This document shows, one piece after another, positions 57,006 through 64,000 of a stretch of DNA of 64,000 bases. Position 1 is the stretch's first letter. The number at the start of each line of letters is the position of its first letter. The stretch covers positions 108,891 to 172,890 of the forward strand of contig CALEAD010000002.1 in the NCBI GenBank assembly GCA_937943625.1. The letters run 5' to 3'. A model generated the notes under the pieces. The model saw only the letters and a list, made by a program, of their open reading frames with translations, made no database searches and was not told where the DNA came from. Both the position numbers and the translations under genes were made by a program. The stretch comes from an uncultured Anaerolineae bacterium (GTDB lineage Bacteria > Chloroflexota > Anaerolineae > Promineifilales > Promineifilaceae).

Positions 57006-58871
57006 TTACTGCCAGATTGCTTGCAGGTCTGCCTTGAGGCGGGCGCGTTCGGCGCGGTAGGCAGCTTCGTCCAACTCGCCCTGGGCATAGGCGTCGTCCA
57101 GGGCAGCGATGATTTGGATGAGTTCGTCGGCTGTACGGCCGTTTACCATTTCTGCCATCTCCTCTTCTAGCTCCTCTTCTTCTTCTACTTCTTCCTGCTG
57201 GGCGGCGCGCTGGCGCAGCACAAACACCGCACCGCCAATGGCCGCCAGCAAGGCCACGCCGGCAATGATCAGTTCTGTGGTCTGGCTGAGGGGTTGAGCA
57301 ACGGCCGTTGTTCCGGCCGCACTGTTGACCTGTGGCGTGCCCTCCAGCGCCAGTGTCAGCGAGAAATTCGCGGGCAAGTTGCGTTGCACATAGCTGCGGA
57401 ATGTGCCGCCCATCGTTTGTTGCGTTTGCTCTGTCCAGGCGCCATCATTCACCAGCCTTACCCCTAGGTCGGGCAAGATAACGGTAACGCTGTTGGCGGC
57501 GTAGGGGATGAGGTGGCTGAGCTCTGCGCCATTGTTATAGGGCAGCGTGTAACTGGCTACCAGGCTGGCGGTGCTGCGTCCGGGGCGCAGAGGCACGGTG
57601 TCGGCAAAGCCATCAGGTAGGGGGATGACTTCGGTGGCGGGAATAAAGCCTTCCATGGCGCTAAAGGCGCGCTGAAAGCTGATGTTTTGCGCGTTTTGCG
57701 GCAAAGCAATGCGGGTCACGCCCTGCCCTGCGCGGCCGGCCTCTCCGACAAAAACGGTATTACCCTGGTTCTCGTACACATATAGCTGCGTCACCTGCAA
57801 AATTTGCGGGCTGAGAAAATCAAAGACAACGTGTACCTGGGCAATGCGAATTACAGAGGGGTCTGTGCTTTGGTCGTACACCGTGACGGGCAGTTCAATG
57901 GCCGGGGTGGCGGCGGAAAGCTGCCCTACGTTGCTGCTAAAGTTCAACCCCTCGTGGGAAGCGGTGACCAGGTAAATCCACCCGGCGGGCACGGGCCCCA
58001 GGGTAAACTGGAACATGCCATCTGTGCCCGTGGTTTGCGTAATTACCAGCATTTCCTCAATAGAGGTTGAGAAAGCGCGCAGCAAGACCGTCGCATTGCC
58101 GACGGCGCTGCCATTGCTGCCGTTGCTGACCCTGCCACTGATGGTACCACCGCTGATCACGTCGGCGGCAGCAGGCACAGGGGCAATCTGGTAGCTGAAG
58201 GTGCGCATATAATCGGCAACGGCCGTTAACTGCACTGCATCCAGCTCATATTCATGTCCCTCAATGGCGCCGGGGGTCAGGCTGGCGACTACTTGCTCAT
58301 TGCTACGCGTGAACCAATAAGCGGTATCCGCCAATGAAGGGAGTGGCGCGGTGGCGTCGGGGCCATCACCCAAACCGGCCGCGCCGTGGCACGCCTGGCA
58401 GTTAGCGGCATACAGCGCCTCGCCTTGCACCAATGAATCTGGCGGCGTGGCCAGGGTGAGCACGGCGGCAACGGCGTCCCAGATTTCTGACTCGCTGAGG
58501 GGGGCGCGAGTGTTTGCGCCGGCGCCAAAGCCAGGCATACCGGCTGCCAGGTTGCCGTTGAAGATGAGGTCGTAGAAGCTGGCGGGCACGGCCGTTGCGC
58601 GAAAGGCGGGGTCGGTAAAGGCGCGTGGCGGCATGGGCAGGTTCTTCGCCAGCGGGCCATCGCCATTACCCTGTGGTCCATGGCAGTTGGCGCAGCGCGC
58701 TTCGTAAATGATGAGACCGTTGGCAGCGTTTGGTGGTGTGGCTGGCAAGACTGGCTCTTGCGCGGCGACGGGGCGCAGGGCAAAAAAGGCAAGCAGGGTA
58801 AAAACGGGCACAATGGGGAGCAGAAAACAGCCGTTTTGGCAACGAGTAGAGTATTGTTTTGTGATCATCAT
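57006..58871 (-). CDS. Diheme cytochrome c with carboxypeptidase-regulatory-like domain
   Basis: 621 residues. Signal peptide (about 1-37). Two class I cytochrome c domains with heme motifs CANCH (60-64) and CQACH (158-162). A beta-sandwich follows with GTISGRVSNGSNG at its start, like carboxypeptidase-regulatory domains. A further beta region precedes one transmembrane helix (about 532-550). The cytoplasmic tail is very acidic (EEVEEEEELEEEMAEM) and ends in a SHOCT-like helical hairpin. It is the last gene of the ccm operon and overlaps the upstream stop (ATGA). It probably carries electrons on the outer face while its tail contacts a cytoplasmic partner. Confidence 0.85.
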   Translation of the reverse strand: MMITKQYSTRCQNGCFLLPIVPVFTLLAFFALRPVAAQEPVLPATPPNAANGLIIYEARCANCHGPQGNGDGPLAKNLPMPPRAFTDPAFRATAVPASFYDLIFNGNLAAGMPGFGAGANTRAPLSESEIWDAVAAVLTLATPPDSLVQGEALYAANCQACHGAAGLGDGPDATAPLPSLADTAYWFTRSNEQVVASLTPGAIEGHEYELDAVQLTAVADYMRTFSYQIAPVPAAADVISGGTISGRVSNGSNGSAVGNATVLLRAFSTSIEEMLVITQTTGTDGMFQFTLGPVPAGWIYLVTASHEGLNFSSNVGQLSAATPAIELPVTVYDQSTDPSVIRIAQVHVVFDFLSPQILQVTQLYVYENQGNTVFVGEAGRAGQGVTRIALPQNAQNISFQRAFSAMEGFIPATEVIPLPDGFADTVPLRPGRSTASLVASYTLPYNNGAELSHLIPYAANSVTVILPDLGVRLVNDGAWTEQTQQTMGGTFRSYVQRNLPANFSLTLALEGTPQVNSAAGTTAVAQPLSQTTELIIAGVALLAAIGGAVFVLRQRAAQQEEVEEEEELEEEMAEMVNGRTADELIQIIAALDDAYAQGELDEAAYRAERARLKADLQAIWQ

Positions 58872-59431
58872 TTGGCGGCTTTTACCAGCAGGGGCTGCCC
58901 GCAGGCATTGCAGAATTTGTCGCCAGGCTGCACGCTCTGGCCACATTGGGGACAAAAGCGCGGGGGGCGCCCATTGCTGACGGTGGGCGCAGGGGAAGAA
59001 ACGGCCGTTTCCTTGCGGCGGGCGCGGGCAATGGCGGCTTCGATAGCGCTATCGAGGTCTGTGGCGGGCGCGTTGATGGGCGTAGGCGTTTTGCGCGCGC
59101 GCGCAATGGCGGCTTCCAAGTCTGCGGGTGGGGCGGTTTTGCGCGGCGCAGCAACCGCCAGGGCATCTATCTCTTGCAGAACGGCCGTTGCTTCGGCCAG
59201 CAGTTGCGCACGCTGCGCGGCGTGTGCAGCCGCAGGAATTTTGCCTGTTTCAAAATCAAAATCGAGCACGCGAATTTGCGCCAGAATAGCCTCTTTTTGC
59301 TCGTTGAGCAGGTCTAACTGGCTGCGGCGCACACGTGGTGTGGCCGGCTGGCTGCGCCAGAATGGGTAAGCCAGATAAGTGGCAATGGCGATGAAGAGGG
59401 CAATACCCAGAATGATGGAGGCTGCGGTCAT
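58868..59431 (-). CDS. CcmI-like N-terminus with C-terminal zinc ribbon
   Basis: 187 residues. One membrane helix (about 4-25), then a coiled region (LLNEQKEAILAQIRVLDFDFETGKI) that resembles the start of CcmI proteins. An Ala/Pro-rich linker leads to a zinc ribbon CPQCGQSV...CNACGQPL (about 160-178). Its position between ccmG and the cytochrome suits the CcmI-like role of guiding apocytochrome, but CcmI normally ends in TPR repeats, absent here. Starts two bases downstream of the ccmG stop. Confidence 0.65.
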   Translation of the reverse strand: MTAASIILGIALFIAIATYLAYPFWRSQPATPRVRRSQLDLLNEQKEAILAQIRVLDFDFETGKIPAAAHAAQRAQLLAEATAVLQEIDALAVAAPRKTAPPADLEAAIARARKTPTPINAPATDLDSAIEAAIARARRKETAVSSPAPTVSNGRPPRFCPQCGQSVQPGDKFCNACGQPLLVKAAK

Positions 59432-59433
59432 GG

Positions 59434-59997
59434 TTATCCTTCTGCCAACATGCGCTCGATTACGGTCGTTAACCTGGCAGCGTCTATCGGGCCGAAATGG
59501 AACTCATAAATAACCCCATTACGGTCAATGAAGAAAGTCTCTGGCACACCAGTGATGTCATACATCTCTGCAATGCGCGTGCGCAGGTCGGGCGCGTTCG
59601 GGTAAGTAATATTGAACTCGCGCAGATACGCCAGGGCTTTGGGTTCTACGTCAGAGTAGGCAATGCCCACAAACACCACGCCCTGGTCGGCATACTTGCG
59701 CCAGCTTTGCTCCAGCAAGTCGGCCTCTACGCGGCAGGGGGCGCACCAGGAAGCCCAAAAGTTGAGCACAACAATGTTGCCACGCATGTCTGCCAGGCTG
59801 GCTGAACTTTGGCCGTTCCAGGTGTACCCTTCGTAGAACTGCATGGTAAAGTCGGGCGCTCGTTGCCCTGGTTCTGGACGGGCAGTGTTTACGCGCACCA
59901 GACCAAAAGCAGCAAGCCCTAATACGGCCAGCACGACGACCCAGATAGCAATGCTGGGAATGTGCAATTTTTTCTTGGCGCTGATTTCTGCCATCAT
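59434..59997 (-). CDS. ccmG: CcmG/ResA-type thioredoxin
   Basis: 187 residues. An N-terminal membrane anchor (about 14-34) and a thioredoxin fold with the active site WASWCAPCRVEADLL. It keeps apocytochrome cysteines reduced so that heme can be attached. The cis-Pro region GVPETFFIDRNG is intact. Its start overlaps the ccmH stop (ATGATG). Length and motif are typical. Confidence 0.93.
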   Translation of the reverse strand: MMAEISAKKKLHIPSIAIWVVVLAVLGLAAFGLVRVNTARPEPGQRAPDFTMQFYEGYTWNGQSSASLADMRGNIVVLNFWASWCAPCRVEADLLEQSWRKYADQGVVFVGIAYSDVEPKALAYLREFNITYPNAPDLRTRIAEMYDITGVPETFFIDRNGVIYEFHFGPIDAARLTTVIERMLAEG

Positions 59998-60503
59998 TCC
60001 CCTTTTAGCTCCTGTTCAATGCGGGCGATGTAAGGGTCTTTGGTGGGCGGGATGGGATAGCTAACGGCCGTTTCGCGCATCGCTTTCTCGTTCTCACTTG
60101 CCGCAGCGGCGCGGCGCATATTCACCATGTAGCGGCCGAAAATCAGTGCGCCGCCGATAAACGCCACAAACGGCCAGACCCACAGCAGCAGGCTCAGGCC
60201 GCGCGCGGGTGGGGTCGCCAGCACACGGTCGCCATAATTTTCGCCAAAGTAGGCCAATATCTCTTGCCGCGTTTCCCCGGCTGCCAGCTTTGCGTGGATC
60301 AGCTCGCGCCAGTCGGCGCACGCCTGCGTTTCACATACGTCCAGCGGCGTGCTTTCGCACACAGGACAGTATAGCTCTTTGGCAATAGCGTTGACTTCAT
60401 CATCGGTCACGAGGCGCCCGCCTTCTTGCGCCATGGCCGGGGTTGCCAACAGCAGAAGCAGTAGCCAGGCGTAGCGAAGCAGCCATACCAGGTAACGATT
60501 CAT
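59994..60503 (-). CDS. ccmH: CcmH cytochrome c-type biogenesis protein
   Basis: 169 residues. Signal peptide (about 1-25), the CcmH domain with YCPVCESTPLDVCETQACADWRELI, and a C-terminal membrane helix (about 103-124). The canonical motif is LRCPxCQ; here CPVC is kept and two more cysteines follow (VC, AC), as in some Gram-positive-type relatives. It reduces apocytochrome thiols with CcmG. 59 bases separate it from ccmF. Confidence 0.9.
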   Translation of the reverse strand: MNRYLVWLLRYAWLLLLLLATPAMAQEGGRLVTDDEVNAIAKELYCPVCESTPLDVCETQACADWRELIHAKLAAGETRQEILAYFGENYGDRVLATPPARGLSLLLWVWPFVAFIGGALIFGRYMVNMRRAAAASENEKAMRETAVSYPIPPTKDPYIARIEQELKGE

Positions 60504-60562
60504 TTTCTGATTGCCTTTTAGCCGGGCGATTTGGGAGCCATCCCCCCAATCACCCGGCTCTA

Positions 60563-62569
60563 CTAATCGCCAGTAAGCGCTACTGCCGGACGCTGCCGCG
60601 CGCGCACGGCCGTAATTTTATCTTCCACCGGGTCTGGCCAGGCGGCAATAAGCGTGCCTAGCACAAAGATGAAGCCGCCCGCCCACACCCAGTTGATGAG
60701 TGGGTTAAGGAAAAGGCGCAGGGTAACGGCCGTGGGGCTGGTAGGCTGTTCCGCCAGTAGCACGTAAAAATCTTCGAAAAAGGTCGAACGGGCATCCGGG
60801 ATAGTCATGGGCTGGCCGGTGCGGGTATAGATTTCGCGGCGTGGGGTGAGCGTGGCCACGAGACGGCCGTTTTTATACACATCCAGCACCGCTTCCGTAA
60901 TAATCAAATCATCCGGGCCGGGGCGCTGCATCACATTCAAAAACTGCACCTCATATGCCCCCAGCGCCACAATCTCCCCCGCCTGAAGCTGCCGCTGCGT
61001 TTCCTGTTGGTACAGCTCCACGCCAATGACGCCATAGGCCATCACCAGCACCCCCAGGTGAATCCAATAGCCGCCATAGCGTCGCCGGCTGCGCGCCATC
61101 AGGTTAGAAAACGCCGTAAAGAAGTTCTCGCCCCGCCTCATGCGCGCCTGCGTCCCTTTGCCAAACTCCACCAGCGTCAGCACCATCGAAAACGTAATCG
61201 TCCATACCCCCAGCAGCGCCGCCCACAGCCGAACTTCCAGGAAAAACAGTACCACAATCGTCACCGTAGCCACGACCGCCGGCCACACCATTGCCTGGCC
61301 CAGACGCTGCAAGCTGGTGCGATACCACATCGTCAGGGGCGCAATGCCCATCAAACCCAACAGCAGCAAGAATAGCGGCGCTAACGCCCGCTCATAAACG
61401 GGCGGGCCGACAAAGCCGCGCTCACCTGTAAACAGTTCCGAAATGATGGGGTAATTCGTAAACAGAAAAACAATTGCCAGAATGGCCAGAAACAAAAAGT
61501 TGTTGTAAAGAAAAGCCGCCTCGCGGGAGAGAAAAGAGGCCAGCGTATGTTCCGACTTCAAATCTTCGCGCCGCTTTGTAATCCAGTAGATAGAAAAGAG
61601 CGCCATGACCGCGATGAAGCCAAAGAAGAGGGGGCCAACGGCCGATTGCGCAAACGAGTGCACCGAAGAAATAACGCCGCTGCGCACGATAAACGTGCCG
61701 TAAATAACCAGCAGATAGGTGATGACAATCAGGAACATATTCCACCACTTAAACATCTGTCGCTTTTCCTGGATCATCACCGAGTGCAAAAATGCCGTGC
61801 CCGACAGCCAGGGAATGAGTGACGCATTTTCCACCGGGTCCCAGCCCCAGTAACCTCCCCAGCCCAGTACGTCATACGCCCAACGGCCGCCTAAAATCAG
61901 CCCCAGGCTCAGGAACAGCCATGCCACCAGCGTCCAGCGCCGCGTGGTGCGAATCCAGGTGTCATCCAGCCTGCCCGAAATCAGCGCCGCCATGGCAAAG
62001 GTATAGGGAATGGTAAAGCCGGTAAAGCCCAGATATAGCATCGGCGGGTGAATGATCATGCCGGGGTGGCGCAGCAGCGGGTTCAGGCCATTGCCATTGG
62101 CAGGAATGATGCCACCGGCAATGCGCGCAAAGGGATTCTCGACAAACGCGGAGAGGGAAAGAAAGAAGATTTGCGTAAAACTGGCCACAATGATGGCATA
62201 TGGCATCAGCGGCTTTTGCTCATCCCATTTGTGCGCCATGGCAGCGGCCGTAAATGCGGCCAGCAGGAAATTCCAAAACAGCAGCGAGCCAGCCTGTCCC
62301 CCCCAAAGCGCTGTCACTTTCAGGTAAGTGGGCTGTTCGATGCTGCTGACACGCCAGACGTATTGGATGGAAAAGTCATTTGTGAGCAAGAGGGTGATGA
62401 GCAGCGCCGAAGAGAGGGCGGTCAGGGGCAGGGTGATGAGCGTGGCGTTGCGCGCGCTCTCTAACCACCGCTCGTTGTGCGATTTATGGCCGTACCAGGC
62501 TGCACCTACAGCATACACGGCCGCTAACAACGCAAATAGCAAGGAGAAGTATCCCAGGTCAGCTATCAT
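60563..62569 (-). CDS. ccmF: Heme lyase CcmF
   Basis: 668 residues, about 14-15 membrane helices. The periplasmic WWD motif reads WGGYWGWDPVENAS near residue 235, and histidines flank it (RHPGMIIHPP at about 167; SVHSFAQS at about 305). It ligates heme to the CXXCH of apocytochrome c. Standard length. In the operon it follows ccmE, separated by a GTGAAACGTGA hairpin. Confidence 0.96.
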   Translation of the reverse strand: MIADLGYFSLLFALLAAVYAVGAAWYGHKSHNERWLESARNATLITLPLTALSSALLITLLLTNDFSIQYVWRVSSIEQPTYLKVTALWGGQAGSLLFWNFLLAAFTAAAMAHKWDEQKPLMPYAIIVASFTQIFFLSLSAFVENPFARIAGGIIPANGNGLNPLLRHPGMIIHPPMLYLGFTGFTIPYTFAMAALISGRLDDTWIRTTRRWTLVAWLFLSLGLILGGRWAYDVLGWGGYWGWDPVENASLIPWLSGTAFLHSVMIQEKRQMFKWWNMFLIVITYLLVIYGTFIVRSGVISSVHSFAQSAVGPLFFGFIAVMALFSIYWITKRREDLKSEHTLASFLSREAAFLYNNFLFLAILAIVFLFTNYPIISELFTGERGFVGPPVYERALAPLFLLLLGLMGIAPLTMWYRTSLQRLGQAMVWPAVVATVTIVVLFFLEVRLWAALLGVWTITFSMVLTLVEFGKGTQARMRRGENFFTAFSNLMARSRRRYGGYWIHLGVLVMAYGVIGVELYQQETQRQLQAGEIVALGAYEVQFLNVMQRPGPDDLIITEAVLDVYKNGRLVATLTPRREIYTRTGQPMTIPDARSTFFEDFYVLLAEQPTSPTAVTLRLFLNPLINWVWAGGFIFVLGTLIAAWPDPVEDKITAVRARQRPAVALTGD

Positions 62570-62602
62570 AGATGTGCCTCATATGGGGAAATGGAGGGCA
62601 AA

Positions 62603-62660
62603 AAGTGAAACGTGAGGCGTGAAACGTGAACTGACTTCATGCTTCACGCTTCATGTTTTG
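62603..62660. repeat. GTGAAACGTGA hairpin inside the ccm operon
   Basis: GTGAAACGTGAGGCGTG pairs imperfectly with CATGCTTCACGCTTCAT. Unlike the other two family members it lies between codirectional genes, so it may be an mRNA-processing or attenuation site. Confidence 0.5.
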
Positions 62661-62667
62661 CCCATCA

Positions 62668-63189
62668 CTATTGGTTGTTGCTACTAAAAGTTACACCACT
62701 GGGGTGCCCTGCCGGGTCTAGCTCTTCGTAGCGCGTGGGGCACTTCAACATGAGGCCGCCAGGGTTGACCAAAAAGACACCACCCTCGCCGGCGCGCCCT
62801 TCTACCAGCGCCTGTGCCTGATCTTGCAGCAGGTCGGGCATTGGCTCGTTCATGGCTATGACCTTCAGGCGCAGGTTGGGGTTGTAATAATCGTCCACAA
62901 TCTCAAACTCTAGCTGTGAGGTGGCAGCGTCAATTTGCGTGAACTTGATCGAATCACCCATTACCCAGCCCGCTACGCGCAGGTCTCGCCCCTGTAACTC
63001 TTCTTGCTGGCTGTAAAATTCGGCGACTGTTTTATAGAGCTGGGTGTTGCCGCGCACGGCATTGACAACTAGGAACACAATTGCGGCAAACATCAGCAGG
63101 CCGCCAATGGCAAATTTGACGCGATTGTTGCTTTTGTTGCTTAAAAGAGCACTGCTGCCGCTTTCGTTTGTCCAGGATACATCAGCCAT
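62668..63189 (-). CDS. ccmE: CcmE heme chaperone, CXXXY type
   Basis: 173 residues. One membrane helix (about 26-44) and the OB-fold of CcmE (VAGWVMGDSIKF, then VNPGGLMLKCPTRYEEL). The heme-binding site, usually His in LVKHDENY, reads KCPTRY: Cys150 and Tyr154, that is CXXXY. This variant is known from Desulfovibrio and archaea, where the Cys binds heme. The Ccm system there lacks CcmG and CcmH, whereas both are present here. AAAGGAG precedes ATG 63189; the upstream 23 codons lie in the leader repeat. CcmA, B and C are not in the window. Confidence 0.9.
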   Translation of the reverse strand: MADVSWTNESGSSALLSNKSNNRVKFAIGGLLMFAAIVFLVVNAVRGNTQLYKTVAEFYSQQEELQGRDLRVAGWVMGDSIKFTQIDAATSQLEFEIVDDYYNPNLRLKVIAMNEPMPDLLQDQAQALVEGRAGEGGVFLVNPGGLMLKCPTRYEELDPAGHPSGVTFSSNNQ

Positions 63190-63203
63190 TCTTATACTCC
63201 TTT

Positions 63204-63292
63204 GAAAATGGCCGCCGACTGCCGACGGCCGTCTGTAGGCGGTAACCCAGGCTGCCAAACCTGGTTGGTGCGTGCAGGTTTGGTAACCTGTG
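63204..63292 (-). repeat. 5'-leader repeat element, copy upstream of ccmE
   Basis: In gene orientation: ACAGGTTACCAAACCTGCAC, GCACCAACCAGGTTTGGCAGC, then GACGGCCGTCGGCAGTCGG and CGGCCATTTTC. It ends 14 bases before the ccmE start and matches the efp copy over most of its length. Confidence 0.7.
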
Positions 63293-63448
63293 TTACATAC
63301 TCATTTGTGGAGGTGCGCCCCACTTATGAACGCTCCTTTGTAAAATTTTGGATTGTGGGTTGTGGATTTTTGGTGCGCCAATATCTTGCCCGCATCAGCA
63401 AACGAAGGAGGTCCTATCATCTGATTGATACAGTCAGGGTTCAGGTCC

Positions 63449-63787
63449 TCATTCACTTTCCACTTGCCACGCTCCACTTTCATTATCTGACTCTTCGCCT
63501 TCTTCTATGGCTAAAATTTCTCGCGCCTGGTCGGCAAATTCTTGCGGCACGGACACGTAGCCGGTGCCAAGCAGACCTACCGTCAGGCCAATGGCCTGCC
63601 CGGCGGCTTCTTGCCAGGCGCGCGCGGGAATGCCTTCTGCTTGCAACCTCCCGGCAATGATGTGGGCAACGGCGATGCCGGGGGCGGTGGCGACAATCTC
63701 CCACCGCACTTCATCACTGCCGCCAGGAGTGGTTTCCTGGGGCAGGCTGTAGAGTGGAAGGGAGGAGGCTTTGCTTGGGTGTGTCAT
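63449..63787 (-). CDS. DUF2007-like small protein
   Basis: 112 residues. A ferredoxin-like fold suggested by VRWEIVATAPGIAVAHIIAGRLQAEGIPA (cited by its ends) and a final SVPQEFADQAREIL. This matches the DUF2007 group (putative signal-transducing proteins found in many bacteria, role unknown). The tail is acidic. It is separated from ccmE by 259 bases with repeats, so it is probably an independent unit. Confidence 0.7.
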   Translation of the reverse strand: MTHPSKASSLPLYSLPQETTPGGSDEVRWEIVATAPGIAVAHIIAGRLQAEGIPARAWQEAAGQAIGLTVGLLGTGYVSVPQEFADQAREILAIEEGEESDNESGAWQVESE

Positions 63788-64000
63788 GGATATTGGTTTG
63801 GCTTTACGGCCGTTTCGTTTACGTTTGCTTCGTATCTACCGGGTAGTTGGTTGGTTTGATAGTTGGTTAGCGTAACTATTGTGCAATCAGAGCCGAAATG
63901 GCTCAAAAATACGAAAAACAAATGCCTTTGAAAAACGGTAGGGGCAATTGAATCACCCCATTGCCAAAACGCAGGGAGCGGCCTGCGTAACAACTCTGCT
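63788..64000. other. Gene-free window end
   Basis: Holds one ACGGCCGT copy (63806-63813) and the GGTTGGTTTGATAGTTGG words (63850-63868). No gene is apparent, though one may begin past the edge. Confidence 0.35.

Larger units (their letters stand above)
30..63813. repeat. Dispersed palindromic octamer ACGGCCGT (about 100 copies)
   Basis: By hand count about 100 copies of ACGGCCGT, most extended to AACGGCCGTT or a close form, spread over coding and non-coding DNA. From base composition about two would be expected. Closest pairs are 51624/51640 and 19040/19088. Long stretches without it coincide with conserved genes (efp, icd). Confidence 0.85.

Noticed and set aside
1..64000. tRNA genes
   Set aside because: I saw no cloverleaf with a GTTCGANTC-like T arm on either strand; a covariance search would be decisive.
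1..64000. A recently acquired genomic island
   Set aside because: Gene style and octamer density are even throughout, and there is no integrase, tRNA junction or composition step.

Overview
The window is a 64 kb chromosomal segment, roughly 57-58% G+C by eye, densely packed with ordinary bacterial genes. No rRNA, tRNA, prophage, insertion sequence or CRISPR array is visible. I place it in the Chloroflexota, probably an Anaerolineae/Ardenticatenia-like lineage, with moderate confidence. The reasons are lipoproteins whose lipobox is followed by long Thr/Pro linkers, a Cys-rich domain joined to SH3 repeats, a CcmE of the CXXXY type, a fused NuoE-NuoF, and DinG carrying an N-terminal exonuclease. 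I could not run a phylogenetic test.

Layout. 1-1.6 kb: two coupled zinc-ribbon membrane proteins (minus). 1.8-9.3 kb (plus): a 55-aa membrane peptide, efp, rnhB, a MarR regulator, a heterodimeric ABC exporter and an AhpD-like protein. 9.4-18.7 kb: an SH3 surface protein, a methyltransferase, DinG, a large PPC-repeat lipoprotein and an S9 peptidase. 18.9-29.9 kb: pabB-pabC fusion, xdhC, mutS2, a TPR protein, maf with a metalloprotease lipoprotein, and a damaged zinc-ribbon membrane gene. 30-33.8 kb: icd with a structured leader, then a GbsR-like regulator, a YjjX-type NTPase and a YihY protein. 33.9-42 kb (minus): a methyltransferase coupled to a 1172-aa hybrid histidine kinase, YigZ, a DUF429-like protein, a glycosyltransferase and an HAD protein. 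42.3-50 kb: dTDP-rhamnose reductase, oligopeptidase B, a phospholipase-D-like protein, NuoEF, a JAMM peptidase and PlsY. 50-56.4 kb: a double solute-binding-protein fusion, another binding protein, an FAD oxidoreductase and alr. 56.5-63.8 kb (minus): an EthD protein and a cytochrome c maturation operon (ccmE, ccmF, ccmH, ccmG, a CcmI/zinc-ribbon protein and a diheme cytochrome), preceded by a DUF2007-like gene.

The strongest unexplained signal is not a gene. The palindrome ACGGCCGT occurs about 100 times by hand count, against roughly two expected from composition. It lies in genes of almost every function and imprints recurring TAV, NGR and DGR tripeptides on their proteins. This resembles the HIP1 octamer of cyanobacteria but with a different sequence. 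Several dispersed intergenic families are superimposed: a 5'-leader element ending next to ribosome binding sites, a ~95-bp element placed just after stop codons (three copies), GTGAAACGTGA hairpins, and GGTTGG-word hairpins.

Other notable points are a CXXXY-type CcmE alongside CcmG and CcmH, a single lipoprotein fusing family-3 and family-5 solute-binding domains with no transporter nearby, four genes that look leaderless, a terminator-like hairpin in the icd leader, a perfect palindrome at the predicted start of the GbsR-like transcript, and an 11-codon Cys-rich reading frame behind a near-perfect Shine-Dalgarno sequence.
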